Below, in pieces: positions 33,611 to 41,488 of a stretch of 64,000 bases of DNA; positions within the stretch are counted from its first letter, which is position 1; each line of letters opens with the position of its first letter. The position numbers and the translations under genes are program-made. The notes below the pieces were generated by a model, which did not search any database, was not told the origin of the DNA, and saw nothing but the letters and a program-made list of their open reading frames with translations. Location of the stretch: assembly GCF_020819555.1 (NCBI RefSeq), contig NZ_JAJHJB010000005.1:62001-126000 (forward strand). Reading direction: 5' to 3'. This stretch comes from Pelosinus baikalensis (GTDB lineage Bacteria > Bacillota > Negativicutes > DSM-13327).

Positions 33611-34539
33611 CTGCTGTTTGTATCAGCAGGGAAAAAGGGGTTCGTAAAGAAAATATAGGTGAGGCTAAGTTGAGAGCAAATTGGGGGATGGAAGGCGATG
33701 CTCACGCAGGAAAATGGCATCGCCAGATCAGCTTGCTTAGTATAGATAGTATTGAAAAAATGAAGGAAATCGGCAGAAAAAAAGGTTTGGAACTCGTTCC
33801 TGGAGACTTTGCTGAAAATCTCACGACGGAAGGGTTAGAGCTTTTCAAACTACCTGTTGGAACCTATTTGAAGGCAGGAGAAACCTTACTGGAAGTAACT
33901 CAAATCGGCAAGAGTTGTCATCATCTTTGCGAGATTTTTAAGCAGGTTGGTCAGTGCGTTATGCCGAAAGAAGGCATTTTTGCCCGAGTACTAGTTGGCG
34001 GCAGGGTTAAAGCAGAGTATGGGATTGAAGTTTGGCACGGTATACCAGTAGGCATTATTACGGCTAGTGACAAGGGAGCAATTGGAGAAAGAGAAGATAC
34101 CAGTGCCAAAGAAATTGAGAAACTTGTGCCGAATATAAAAGGGCAGGTGATTGACTATCGTATACTGCCTGATGACCAGGATGTATTAGTAGAGGCCATG
34201 ACAGAAATGGTAGATCAACTTGGTGTGGGGCTTTTACTTACCACAGGAGGGACTGGATTTTCACCAAGGGACGTTACCCCTGAAGCTACATTGCGTGTTA
34301 TTGAAAGGGCTGTTCCTGGTTTACCAGAAGCCATGAGACGAGAGAGCGCTGCGATATCTCCAAGAGCGATGTTAAGCCGAGCAGTAGCAGGTATTCGGGG
34401 CAAATGTTTGATTGTAAATTTGCCGGGTAGTCCTAAAGCAGTGCGGGAATGTTTGGAAATTATTTTACCTGTACTGCCTCATGCTCTTGAGATTCTCCGC
34501 GGTACGGGTGGTGAGTGTGGAGCAGAAAAAGGCTGTTAG
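33595..34539 (+). CDS. MOSC - MogA/MoaB fusion protein
   Basis: 314 residues with two Moco domains in one chain. Residues about 1-145 are a MOSC domain (MEGDAHAGKWHRQISLLS, PGDFAENLTTEGL, KSCHHLCEIFKQVGQCVMPK). Residues about 146-310 are MogA/MoaB-like (VGIITASDKGAIGEREDTS, LLTTGGTGFSPRDVTPEAT, AISPRAMLSRAVAGIRG, VNLPGSPKAVRECLE). MogA adenylylates molybdopterin before Mo insertion. MOSC domains handle sulfur or Moco on a conserved Cys; the Cys residues in KSCHHLC are candidates. The order suits cofactor channelling. The start lies within moaC, so expression is coupled. Confidence 0.93.
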   Translation: MPAKIAAVCISREKGVRKENIGEAKLRANWGMEGDAHAGKWHRQISLLSIDSIEKMKEIGRKKGLELVPGDFAENLTTEGLELFKLPVGTYLKAGETLLEVTQIGKSCHHLCEIFKQVGQCVMPKEGIFARVLVGGRVKAEYGIEVWHGIPVGIITASDKGAIGEREDTSAKEIEKLVPNIKGQVIDYRILPDDQDVLVEAMTEMVDQLGVGLLLTTGGTGFSPRDVTPEATLRVIERAVPGLPEAMRRESAAISPRAMLSRAVAGIRGKCLIVNLPGSPKAVRECLEIILPVLPHALEILRGTGGECGAEKGC

Positions 34540-34552
34540 TAAGGAGAAATGG

Positions 34553-36595
34553 ATGATTAAAAGTTCAATAGGAGGTTACGTGGTGAATCCTAAAATCGAA
34601 GTAAAGCGATCGGTTTGTCCCTATGACTGTCCTGATACCTGTGGACTTATGGTAGAAACGGTGGAAGGGAAAGCTGTAAGAGTTACAGGAGATCCAGAAC
34701 ATCCTCATACGAGAGGAACTTTATGTTCTAAAATGAATCATTATGAGAAAACAGTACATTCCCCAGAGCGGTTAACGAAACCTTTATTTCGGACTGGACC
34801 AAAAGGTGCAGGAGAATTTAAAGAGATTTCCTGGGAAGAGGCAATTTTTCATATTAAAGAACGCTGGCAAGGGATTATTGCTGAGTATGGCGCACAGGCG
34901 ATATTGCCTTACTCCTATGCAGGAACAATGGGCGTGGTGCAGCGTAATATTGGTGAGGCTTTTTTTCATCGTTTAGGGGCATCTCGTTTAGAACGGACAA
35001 TTTGTTCTTCAGCTAAGGGGTATGGTTGGTCGGCGGTTATGGGTTCGAGTCTAGCGCCTCATCCTCAAGAAGTGTCAGCAAGTGATTTAATTATTCTTTG
35101 GGGGACGAATATTCTAGCGACGAATATTCATTTGCTGTATCAGATACGGGAGGCTAAGAAGGCAGGAGCAGTGGTTTGGTTAATTGAGACTTATCAATCA
35201 TCAGCGGCTCAATTTGCTGATAAGGTAATAATGATACGACCTGGCAGCGATGGTGCCTTGGCTTTGGGTATGATGAGTGCCTTAGTTGACAAAAAGTTAA
35301 TAGATAAAGAGTTTGTTGCCAGGCATGTACAAGGCTTTGAAGCCTTCGAAAAAGAATCTTTACCTGAATATTCATTAGATGTAGTAAGTAAAATTACCGG
35401 AATTGATGCTGCTAGTATTGAGGAGATTGCGATCCTATATGGAAAGGCACGGGCTCCTTTTATAGTTATGGGCAGTGGCTTATCACGATATGGTAATGGC
35501 GCAATGACAGTCCGTGCTATCACATGTCTCCCGGCTCTTGTGGGAGCTTGGGCAAAAGTGGGGGGCGGGCTATTAGCAAGTATTGGTACAGGAAGTGCTT
35601 TTGCTATGGATTCGATAACCCGGGAGGACTTTATGCAAGAACCCACCCGAATTGTAAATATGAATCAACTAGGTCATGCTTTGCAACAGATAGAAAATCC
35701 TCCTATTATGAGTATGTATGTATATCATTCCAATCCTGCTATTGTTGCACCAGATCAAAATGCTGTAGTGAAAGGGCTTTTGCGGGAAGATCTGTTTACA
35801 ATTGTTCATGAACGTTTCATGACCGATACAGCTCGTTATGCGGATCTGGTGCTGCCAGCTACCAGTTCTTTAGAGCACTCCGATATCTATCGCTCTTATG
35901 GGCATTATTGTGTTCAACGAGCATATCCGGTGATTCCACCAGTAGGAGAAGCAAAAGCCAATTGGGATGTTTTCAGGTTATTAGCAAGTGCTATGGGATT
36001 TGAGGAACCTTTTTTTGAGCAAACAACTGATGAAATCATTCAGCAGTTGCTAGAAGCCCCTAAACCATGGCTGGCACAAATTGATATAAATAAGGTGCAG
36101 GAGGGGATGGCAGCAGAATTGCCGCTGCCGCCTGATTACAAAATATCATTTAAAACTCCATCGGGAAAAATTGAAATTTTTAATCCACGGGAAATAGATC
36201 CCCTTCCTACGTATAATCCATCTCATGGTGATGATGCACCTTTTTGGCTCATGAATGCTCCAGGGTTATATTCACTTAACTCCTCCTTTAATGAAAGGTC
36301 TGATCTTTTGGAAAAAAGAAAAGCGATGTATTTGATGATGAATCCCGATGATGCTAAAAAGAAGGGATTTAAAAATGGGCAGGAGGTTATTGCTTTTAAT
36401 GAACGAGGCGAAGTTGTATTTATTCTAAAAATAGCCTCTGAAGTTCCAGATGGCGTTGTTGTGACAGAAGGGATCTTCTGGATCAAGAATACCCCTGGAC
36501 AAAGTTCAGTGAATGCATTAACATCCCAGCGGCTTACAGATCGTGGAGCGGCGAGTACCTTTTACGATACAAAGGTTGATGTTCGTTCAAAATAA
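34553..36595 (+). CDS. Molybdopterin oxidoreductase of unknown substrate (YoaE-like)
   Basis: 680 residues from the ATG at 34553 (AAGGAG at 34541); a GTG at 34583 with a perfect AGGAGG is an equally good start. The N-terminal [4Fe-4S] motif is CPYDCPDTCGL with a fourth Cys in GTLCSKM. Mo-bisMGD regions include EAILPYSYAGTMGV-type helices, IILWGTNILATNIHL and DLVLPATSSLEHSD; the dinucleotide-binding domain ends the protein. A Cys in ERTICSSAKGYG is the probable Mo ligand, placing it with the Cys-ligated DMSO-reductase family. There is no signal peptide, partner subunit or known substrate. It follows the Moco genes directly, likely cotranscribed. Confidence 0.85.
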   Translation: MIKSSIGGYVVNPKIEVKRSVCPYDCPDTCGLMVETVEGKAVRVTGDPEHPHTRGTLCSKMNHYEKTVHSPERLTKPLFRTGPKGAGEFKEISWEEAIFHIKERWQGIIAEYGAQAILPYSYAGTMGVVQRNIGEAFFHRLGASRLERTICSSAKGYGWSAVMGSSLAPHPQEVSASDLIILWGTNILATNIHLLYQIREAKKAGAVVWLIETYQSSAAQFADKVIMIRPGSDGALALGMMSALVDKKLIDKEFVARHVQGFEAFEKESLPEYSLDVVSKITGIDAASIEEIAILYGKARAPFIVMGSGLSRYGNGAMTVRAITCLPALVGAWAKVGGGLLASIGTGSAFAMDSITREDFMQEPTRIVNMNQLGHALQQIENPPIMSMYVYHSNPAIVAPDQNAVVKGLLREDLFTIVHERFMTDTARYADLVLPATSSLEHSDIYRSYGHYCVQRAYPVIPPVGEAKANWDVFRLLASAMGFEEPFFEQTTDEIIQQLLEAPKPWLAQIDINKVQEGMAAELPLPPDYKISFKTPSGKIEIFNPREIDPLPTYNPSHGDDAPFWLMNAPGLYSLNSSFNERSDLLEKRKAMYLMMNPDDAKKKGFKNGQEVIAFNERGEVVFILKIASEVPDGVVVTEGIFWIKNTPGQSSVNALTSQRLTDRGAASTFYDTKVDVRSK

Positions 36596-36616
36596 TTAAA
36601 AAATTAACATAGTGTA

Positions 36617-36664
36617 ATTCAATCCTTTCACTAGCTACATTGTGGCAGGATTGAATTTGGTTAT
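36617..36664 (+). terminator. Probable terminator of the Moco/Mo-enzyme operon
   Basis: ATTCAATCCT / AGGATTGAAT inverted repeat with a 20-base loop, followed by TTTGG. No long T-run. Confidence 0.45.
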
Positions 36665-36775
36665 ATAATTTGTACATAAAATCTAAGATTTTGGTAATAG
36701 TTAATGGTAAGTTAGAATAAATTAAACTAGCACACTTATTTACAGGCAAATTGAACTAAGTAAGGAGTGACTGTT

Positions 36776-37066
36776 ATGAGAACTTTGTTTAAAGAGAAGA
36801 TAGGTAAATTTGGATCTTTAATAAGCATCTTAGCGTTAATGACAATGTTGACGCTATTTTCCCTCTTTATACCTGAACTGATGGCATCAGCAGCGGGGCG
36901 GGTCTTTGTCGGCTTGTGGGCAATGATAGCAATCGTAGCGTTTATTGCTCATGCAAGAACAATAAAAGCAGTTAAACGACGCCCGTCACAATTACAAGTT
37001 ATGCTAAAAAAAGAAGAGCATACCCATAAACGGATACGCCCGGAACGCTTAATGCGTGGATTATAG
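36776..37066 (+). CDS. Small two-helix membrane protein, unknown
   Basis: 96 residues from the ATG at 36776 (TAAGGAG 8 bases upstream). A short charged N-terminus is followed by two hydrophobic helices (about 14-35, ISILALMTMLTLFSLFIP, and 43-60, VFVGLWAMIAIVAFIAH). The cytoplasmic tail is very basic (TIKAVKRRPSQ, KKEEHTHKRIRPERL). I do not recognise a family. Its stop codon directly abuts that of the convergent aminotransferase gene with no base between, so no terminator can lie between them. Confidence 0.65.
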   Translation: MRTLFKEKIGKFGSLISILALMTMLTLFSLFIPELMASAAGRVFVGLWAMIAIVAFIAHARTIKAVKRRPSQLQVMLKKEEHTHKRIRPERLMRGL

Positions 37067-38359
37067 TTATATCTTTATAGAAGATAGTACATCATCTAAG
37101 TTATTTAGCAACCGATGAAGATCTTCAGCGGTAATTACCAGCGGTGGCTGAAATGCCAGGACATTACGGTTAGGGCCATTCTTACCGACTAAAATACCAC
37201 GATTTTTCATTTCTTCCAAAATTAAATCAGTTTCTTTAATTGCAGGTGTTTTATCGCTATATACTAATTCCACCCCAATCATAAGTCCCAAACCGCGTAT
37301 GTCTCCAATAATAGGATGTTTTTGCTGTAGGACAGTAAGACCGTCCTTTAGTATCTTGCCTAGTACAGCGGCTTTGCCAGGGAGATCATGCTTGGTAAGA
37401 TAATGCAGCGTCGCTAGACTTGCGGCAGCTGTTACAGGATTTCCACCTAAAGTAGATGCTCCAGGACGAGTATAGACATCTGCAATTTCGGCTCTGGCAG
37501 TGAAGGCTCCAACAGGTGTGCCATTGGCAAGTGCCTTTGCCATTGTCATGATATCCGCTTCTACGTCATAATGTTCCATGGCAAATAATGTACCTGTACG
37601 GCCAAAACCAGTTTGGACTTCATCAACGATTAATAAAATACCATAGGCATCCAGAATTGATTTGACGCGTTTAAAATAATCTAATGGTGGAGTAATCATA
37701 CCACCATTGCCTTGAATCGGTTCGACAAACATGGCAGCCACTTTTCCGGAAGTGGCTGTTTTTATTATCGTTTCAATCTCATTTGCACAGGCTAGATCGC
37801 ATTCAGGATATTTTTTATCTAAGGGACAGCGGTAGCAGTAAGCATTAGGGGCGAAGTTAATGCCGCCAACAGGAGTATTGTCAGTGCGCCACATACTAAG
37901 ACCAGTGAGGCTCATTCCTAATTTAGTACGCCCATGCAGCCCTTGCCGTAAACTGATGAATTCAGAACTTCCTGTGTATAAAGAGGCTAACAAAGCAGCG
38001 CCTTCATTGGCTTCACTGCCGCTAGAACAAAAAAATGTTTTTTGTAACCTTCCAGGTGTGAGCTGGGCTAATTGTTCCGCTAGATTTACAATGTTTTCTG
38101 TTAAGTAAATCGTACAAGTATGCTGCAATGTGTTTACTTGATCACAGATTGCTTTGGTAATTTCGGGATTGCAGTGACCGCAGTTAACAACGGATACACC
38201 AGCGAAACAATCCAGATATTCTTTACCGGTGGAGTCATATAAATATTGCATTTCACCCCGGACTAATTGCATAGGTTGATTATAAAAGTGATATGCGCAG
38301 GGAATCAAATATTCCCGCTTTTTACGTAAAATTTCTTCAGGGCTAATATAGTGATTCAA
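37067..38359 (-). CDS. Class III aminotransferase (AGXT2/4-aminobutyrate type)
   Basis: 430 residues from a TTG at 38359 with AAAGGTGAG upstream. PLP-enzyme motifs: YDSTGKEYLDCFAGVSVVNC, FFCSSGSEANEGAALLA, FVEPIQGNGGMITPP, LIVDEVQTGFGRTG and the Schiff-base Lys in TMAKALANG. It resembles alanine-glyoxylate/beta-alanine-pyruvate type omega-aminotransferases; the amino donor cannot be told. An unusual Cys-rich patch (YCYRCPLDKKYPECDLAC), seen in several anaerobe members, could bind metal. It is the third gene of a minus-strand operon after the U32 peptidase (45-base gap). Confidence 0.88.
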   Translation of the reverse strand: MNHYISPEEILRKKREYLIPCAYHFYNQPMQLVRGEMQYLYDSTGKEYLDCFAGVSVVNCGHCNPEITKAICDQVNTLQHTCTIYLTENIVNLAEQLAQLTPGRLQKTFFCSSGSEANEGAALLASLYTGSSEFISLRQGLHGRTKLGMSLTGLSMWRTDNTPVGGINFAPNAYCYRCPLDKKYPECDLACANEIETIIKTATSGKVAAMFVEPIQGNGGMITPPLDYFKRVKSILDAYGILLIVDEVQTGFGRTGTLFAMEHYDVEADIMTMAKALANGTPVGAFTARAEIADVYTRPGASTLGGNPVTAAASLATLHYLTKHDLPGKAAVLGKILKDGLTVLQQKHPIIGDIRGLGLMIGVELVYSDKTPAIKETDLILEEMKNRGILVGKNGPNRNVLAFQPPLVITAEDLHRLLNNLDDVLSSIKI

Positions 38360-38404
38360 AACAATCTCACCTTTCGATTTTTTATAGGACGAGGAATTTT
38401 TAAA

Positions 38405-40351
38405 TTACTTGGATAAGCGGTAACGGAAAGTGCCAATACCTAATTCTCTGGGACTTGCTGCTGCAATTTTTTCTAGCTGGCTTCCATCGAAGTGATAGGT
38501 TGATTGCTCGGCGGCGATTTTATCAAGTTCTTCACGATAAATTTTTGTAACCAGTCCAACAAGTTCCGGAGTATAATATTGACCTTCAATGCGATAATTC
38601 TGTACAGTCCTTAAGGAGTGCAAATGGGGTAATAAACACAAGTCTTTAGCAAAGAGAAGGTTGCTGCGTCCATATTGATCTACCATAATAGGATGCTGCT
38701 GGCCTGCTGTATCCAGCAAAGCGTATCGAGTTGTATCCAGTGCCGGATCATAGTCGCTTTGATACTGGTTAGTAAGTACAGCTTCTGGTATGGAATGATC
38801 GGTAATCATTGCTGGCAATGAACCATGAACAATGAATTCTAAAGGAAGGGGACTATTCTCAACCAATTGCATGATTTGTTCATAAGTAGCTTCGAGAGAA
38901 ATCGTGGCTTTTTTCACATTGTTATTTTTTAGCAACTGTGCTGTTACATGGTTGAAGACATTAAAAGAGAACTCAGCTTGTAGTGGAAGAGTAGAATGTT
39001 GCTGAGCCAAAGTCAAGGCACCTAAATTTCCGACCATTAAGCCATGGGGATTTATTTTTGCAAGGGAACTGAAAAATTGTTCTAATTCACCACATTCTCG
39101 TTCCATCGTAATGCGAGGTGTCGTAATAATAACTTTTGCATCATATTTACCAGCTTTTTCTACTGCTTGTACCATTGTCTGGAGCGTCCATGGAATACCA
39201 GGTTTTGCGACTTCGCCACCGATATAGATCGTATTAGCACCATTTTGGCAAGCGGCAATCAGGGAAGCTAGATCAGCAACGTGAACACTTAATGCAGGAT
39301 CAAAGGGCTTGTTTGTTGGATTTGGAAGTGATCGTTTGGCAAGGGTTGCCATATCCGCTTCTCGTACGGCCTGACTGAAGAAACGTGGTTCACGTTTACC
39401 ACTATAACCAATAGCTGTTGCTCCAGGATTGCCTAAGGCATAGCAAGTGGAAAAGTCTCGGGAGCGAGTGTTCTGTAAGTTTTCCCAGTCTTGTAAATCA
39501 GGTGTGTATCCCATTGGATCTGCAATATAACAATCAATGGCTTTACGGTATGTTTTAACAATGCCACTCACAAAATCCGCAGTACGCATGCGCCCTTCAA
39601 TTTTGAAAGAGGATACACCTGCTTGGATCAGTTCAGGCAGTTTCATATACAAGCACATATCTTTCATGGCTAATTTGTAAGGACCAGGGGCCTGATCGTC
39701 GATGGGAAGACCTGTTGCTGCATCTACTAATTGGTACGGCCAACGGCACGGTTTTAGACAGCGGCCCCGATTGGAACTATGTCCAAAAACAACTCCTGAT
39801 TGTACACATTGACCACTATGGGAAATGCACATATCACCATGAATAAAATACTCTACTTCAATACCAGTACGTTCTTTTAGTAAGCTAAGCTGGGATAAGG
39901 ACATTTCGCGGTTTACGACTACGCGGCTGATTCCATAGCCTTGTAATGCACGTATAGCATGTTCGTTATGAGTATTCATCATAATTGAAGCATGTAAGGG
40001 AACGCTCAGATTCATTTCACGAGCCAATTGTAAAATGGATAAATCTTGTACAATGAGTGCATCTGGCTTTAATTCATCAAGGAGTTTAAGGTAGGAGCGC
40101 ATATTATCAAGCTCACGGTCACTAATTAGGTTGTTGACAGTGACATGTAAGGCGACATTGTGAAGGTGGGCATATTCAATCGCTTTGCCAAGGGTAGCAT
40201 CATCAAAATTGGCAGTTGTTTTAAACATACGCATATTAAAGCGTTTACCGCCTAAATAAACCGCATTTGCTCCGGCTTCAATCGCGGCTTCTAATACATC
40301 CCATGTACCAACGGGAGCGAGTAATTCTACAGAATCTCGTGTTAATAACAT
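38405..40351 (-). CDS. U32 family peptidase / tRNA hydroxylation-type protein (double module)
   Basis: 648 residues, start after GGAGATG. Two U32-like halves: the N-terminal one begins ELLAPVGTWDVLEAAIEAGA and carries the family signature EYFIHGDMCISHSGQCVQS with further Cys in RGRCLKPCRWPY. The second (from about residue 350) repeats the barrel start as LASLIAACQNGANTIYIGGE. Family members include collagenase-like YegQ/YrrO, and TrhP/RlhA, which act in prephenate-dependent hydroxylation of tRNA or rRNA; peptidase activity is doubtful. The Cys residues suggest an Fe-S cluster. Long two-module forms are usual in clostridia. Confidence 0.88.
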   Translation of the reverse strand: MLLTRDSVELLAPVGTWDVLEAAIEAGANAVYLGGKRFNMRMFKTTANFDDATLGKAIEYAHLHNVALHVTVNNLISDRELDNMRSYLKLLDELKPDALIVQDLSILQLAREMNLSVPLHASIMMNTHNEHAIRALQGYGISRVVVNREMSLSQLSLLKERTGIEVEYFIHGDMCISHSGQCVQSGVVFGHSSNRGRCLKPCRWPYQLVDAATGLPIDDQAPGPYKLAMKDMCLYMKLPELIQAGVSSFKIEGRMRTADFVSGIVKTYRKAIDCYIADPMGYTPDLQDWENLQNTRSRDFSTCYALGNPGATAIGYSGKREPRFFSQAVREADMATLAKRSLPNPTNKPFDPALSVHVADLASLIAACQNGANTIYIGGEVAKPGIPWTLQTMVQAVEKAGKYDAKVIITTPRITMERECGELEQFFSSLAKINPHGLMVGNLGALTLAQQHSTLPLQAEFSFNVFNHVTAQLLKNNNVKKATISLEATYEQIMQLVENSPLPLEFIVHGSLPAMITDHSIPEAVLTNQYQSDYDPALDTTRYALLDTAGQQHPIMVDQYGRSNLLFAKDLCLLPHLHSLRTVQNYRIEGQYYTPELVGLVTKIYREELDKIAAEQSTYHFDGSQLEKIAAASPRELGIGTFRYRLSK

Positions 40352-40388
40352 TTTTTCATCTCCAGCAATTTAATTAGATAGGGGAGTT

Positions 40389-41258
40389 TTATTCAAAAAC
40401 TTCTGTGGCTTCTTCTTTTAAATCTTCAGAAAAAGATATCCCTAAATTTTCCGCAGTAAACTGATTCAGCCAAATTTCTGGTGCTTTTACAGTATCGACA
40501 GGGATTTGGCTAGGGTTAGCACCCTTTAGAATTTGCTTCGCTTTCACGGCACATTCTTTACCTAACTGATAGTGGTTAGCTACTAAACCAGCCAAGGCAC
40601 CGTCAGGTATATTGGGGGCATGAGAAGCAATGATGGGAATTTCAAGGGTATCTGTATAGTAAGCGATAGTGGCAAAATTATCTTCAATGACTTTTCCAAT
40701 TGGCAAAAATAAAGCATCTAAATCATTAGGTAATATATCCGGTAAATTGGATAAATCCTCCGCTTCTTTTATAGGAATTTCTATAAATTGCACCTTAGGA
40801 TTGTTTAATTTACGAAAGTTTGCTACTTCTACAATCGTATTAGAGTCCTCAGTATGATAAAGCATACCGATTTTTTGAATGGTAGGTAATATACGGTTTA
40901 TAAAGTTTAATTTATCTTCTGCTTTGACCATTCCTGCAACTCCAGTTGCTTTACCGCCGGGCTCTACCATGCTAAGTACCAAGTTAGCACCGATAGGATC
41001 AAATACAGGTGTAAACACTACTGGAATATCTTGTGTAAGTTTTACAGCCGCCGCAGCGGCTGGTGTCGAGCAAGCAAAGATGAGATCCACTTCTTTTTCG
41101 GCTAGTTGATTCGCTAATTTAGCAAGCTGATCTATATTGCCATCGGCATTTAAATAATGAAACTCGGCATGAATACCGCGTTCTGTAAGTTCTGCTTTAA
41201 AACCATGGACGGCATCATCTAAATTTTGCGTCAATTGCAGAATGCCTATAGTATACAA
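40389..41258 (-). CDS. ABC_sub_bind (TrpX-type) protein without signal peptide
   Basis: 289 residues from a TTG at 41258, GAGGTG upstream. It matches the ABC-type substrate-binding family PF04392: YTIGILQLTQNLDDAVHGF, DLIFACSTPAAAAAVKLTQ, VVFTPVFDPIGANLV, GGKATGV, IASHAPNIPDGALAGLVANH and QILKGANPSQIPV. The chain starts right at the first beta-strand: there is no signal peptide, lipobox or membrane anchor, and no permease or ATPase gene is adjacent. It may be cytoplasmic and sense a ligand (aromatic amino acids in related proteins). It heads a minus-strand operon with the U32 gene (37-base gap) and aminotransferase. Confidence 0.85.
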   Translation of the reverse strand: MYTIGILQLTQNLDDAVHGFKAELTERGIHAEFHYLNADGNIDQLAKLANQLAEKEVDLIFACSTPAAAAAVKLTQDIPVVFTPVFDPIGANLVLSMVEPGGKATGVAGMVKAEDKLNFINRILPTIQKIGMLYHTEDSNTIVEVANFRKLNNPKVQFIEIPIKEAEDLSNLPDILPNDLDALFLPIGKVIEDNFATIAYYTDTLEIPIIASHAPNIPDGALAGLVANHYQLGKECAVKAKQILKGANPSQIPVDTVKAPEIWLNQFTAENLGISFSEDLKEEATEVFE

Positions 41259-41488
41259 TTCACAACACCTCTTTAAACATTTATAACCTCTATATATTCA
41301 ACTTATTTATAAAAATACCTGCGAAACATAACAAAAAATATACTGGTCTTACCCACAAAGACATCTGGTATTGGCCAATCAGAGAGAATGAATTACATAG
41401 TGGTTCCGTTATTTCTTACTATAAAGTATAATAAAAAAGAACTTTTCTATAGGAATAAGAATTGTGTCATCAGAAGGATGTGAAATAG

